Source: Lysobacter sp. (GTDB lineage Bacteria; Pseudomonadota; Gammaproteobacteria; Xanthomonadales; Xanthomonadaceae). From it: a stretch of DNA of 64,000 nt. The notes under the pieces were generated by a model that was not told where the DNA came from, searched no databases, and saw only the letters and a list, made by a program, of their open reading frames with translations. The stretch is from assembly GCA_008015835.1 (NCBI GenBank), contig SSGH01000006.1:124001-188000 (forward strand). The letters run 5' to 3'. A program made the position numbers and the translations under genes. Shown one piece after another: positions 63,484 through 64,000 of this stretch (positions are counted from its first letter, which is position 1; each line of letters opens with the position of its first letter).

Positions 63484-64000
63484 TCAGGCTTGCGGAGGAA
63501 GATACCGCGCATCGTCGAAGGTGGCGCACCACTGCGGGCGATACACCACGATCAGCACGATCGCGCCGCCGGTCATGAAGCCTTCGCCGAACATCATCGG
63601 CAAGGTCGCGGCCAAATAGGCGGCGGACGCGGACTCGTCCAACGCGTAGGCGACGGCGGCTTTCGCCAGATCGCAGGCGGCGATGGCCGCCCCGCCGCCG
63701 AGGAAGCCGCGGACCATCACGTAGACGAACACGTTCGGCGGCAATCGCCGTTCGATGCCGACGGCGACCGCGTGCGCGACCGCCACCGGCAGGGCGCCGC
63801 AGATCAGAAAATCCGGCGCCCAGCCGTACCAAGCGCTGCCCATCGCCCATGCGGCGAGGCTGGCGACGGCCAAGGTCCACAGCGCGAAGCGCGGACCGAA
63901 CATCAGGGTCGACAGCGCCGCGCCGATGAAATGCAGGCGCACGCCCACCAGCGCATCGGCGTTGAAGAAGCGCAGCCCGCAAAACACCGCCGTGGCGATC
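63484..64000 (-). CDS. CbiM-like energy-coupling factor permease, N-terminus beyond the window
   Basis: 172 codons read from the right edge to the stop at 63484; the frame is open at the edge, so the start is outside. Five or six membrane segments. LRFFNADALVGVRLHFIGAALSTLMFGPRFALW and FMTGGAIVLIVVYRP resemble the Pseudomonas/Xanthomonas ECF-type permeases related to CbiM (cobalt/nickel). Metal ligands would be in the missing N-terminus. Confidence 0.65.
   Translation of the reverse strand, partial: IATAVFCGLRFFNADALVGVRLHFIGAALSTLMFGPRFALWTLAVASLAAWAMGSAWYGWAPDFLICGALPVAVAHAVAVGIERRLPPNVFVYVMVRGFLGGGAAIAACDLAKAAVAYALDESASAAYLAATLPMMFGEGFMTGGAIVLIVVYRPQWCATFDDARYLPPQA

Overview
The window is 64 kb of bacterial chromosome, GC-rich apart from one island, with dense codon-biased genes. 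Gene content and order (thiS-thiG-trmB, rpe followed by trpE, hppD-hmgA with a divergent MarR gene, long-form purC, a RAYT transposase with REP hairpins, abundant TonB receptors, and an effector carrying an XVIPCD-like tail) point to the Lysobacteraceae/Xanthomonadaceae (Gammaproteobacteria), a Lysobacter/Luteimonas/Thermomonas-type organism. This is inferred from content, not from a phylogenetic marker.

Layout. 1-5.3 kb: a leftward translationally coupled set (TonB receptor, VTT/DedA-like membrane protein, Cys-rich secreted protein, VioB-like protein cut by the window edge). 5.7-8.7 kb: a small unknown protein, an LpxH-like phosphatase and an OlsF-like two-domain acyltransferase. 8.9-10.3 kb: metK behind a leader with three consecutive hairpins. 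10.6-14.6 kb: an AbiEii-like/ParD-like toxin-antitoxin pair, an AAA+ ATPase with a ClpS-like N-terminus, a 118-bp tandem repeat array and a DUF3228 gene. 14.7-19.3 kb: a haem/haemoglobin-type TonB receptor divergent from a cytochrome cd1 nitrite reductase with an extra cytochrome c domain. 19.4-27.3 kb: metF, a DUF4124-like protein with a 12-bp microsatellite, a metzincin, ilvE, an OmpR/EnvZ-type two-component pair, rimK and tRNA-Gly(CCC). 27.4-34.2 kb: an autotransporter GDSL esterase, thiS, repeats, thiG, a BrnT-type toxin-antitoxin pair, trmB and an SLC13-type permease.

34.4-39.6 kb is the most clearly accessory part: a predicted type IV secretion antibacterial effector (zincin plus XVIPCD-like tail) with a candidate immunity gene, then AT-rich integron gene cassettes with attC-like sites but no integrase, then a RAYT transposase amid GGGACACCCA repeats. 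39.7-45.6 kb returns to housekeeping (trpE, hydrolase, rpe, J-domain protein, purC, two small membrane proteins).

46.0-53.1 kb is the strongest candidate for an undescribed system: eight tandem genes of only two families, order A-B-A-B-A-A-B-A. Family A are outer-membrane lipoproteins (lipobox Cys always at residue 25, eight further conserved Cys). Family B are about 210-residue secreted LolA/DUF2092-like proteins that all end in nearly the same NVPTKP-DF-L tail. I know no named system of this form.

53.1-64 kb: an atypical SDR and three cation antiporters (NhaD, NhaA, Ca/Na type), the homogentisate pathway (hmgA, hppD) with its MarR regulator and operator palindrome, a small membrane protein, a POT peptide transporter and a truncated CbiM-like permease.
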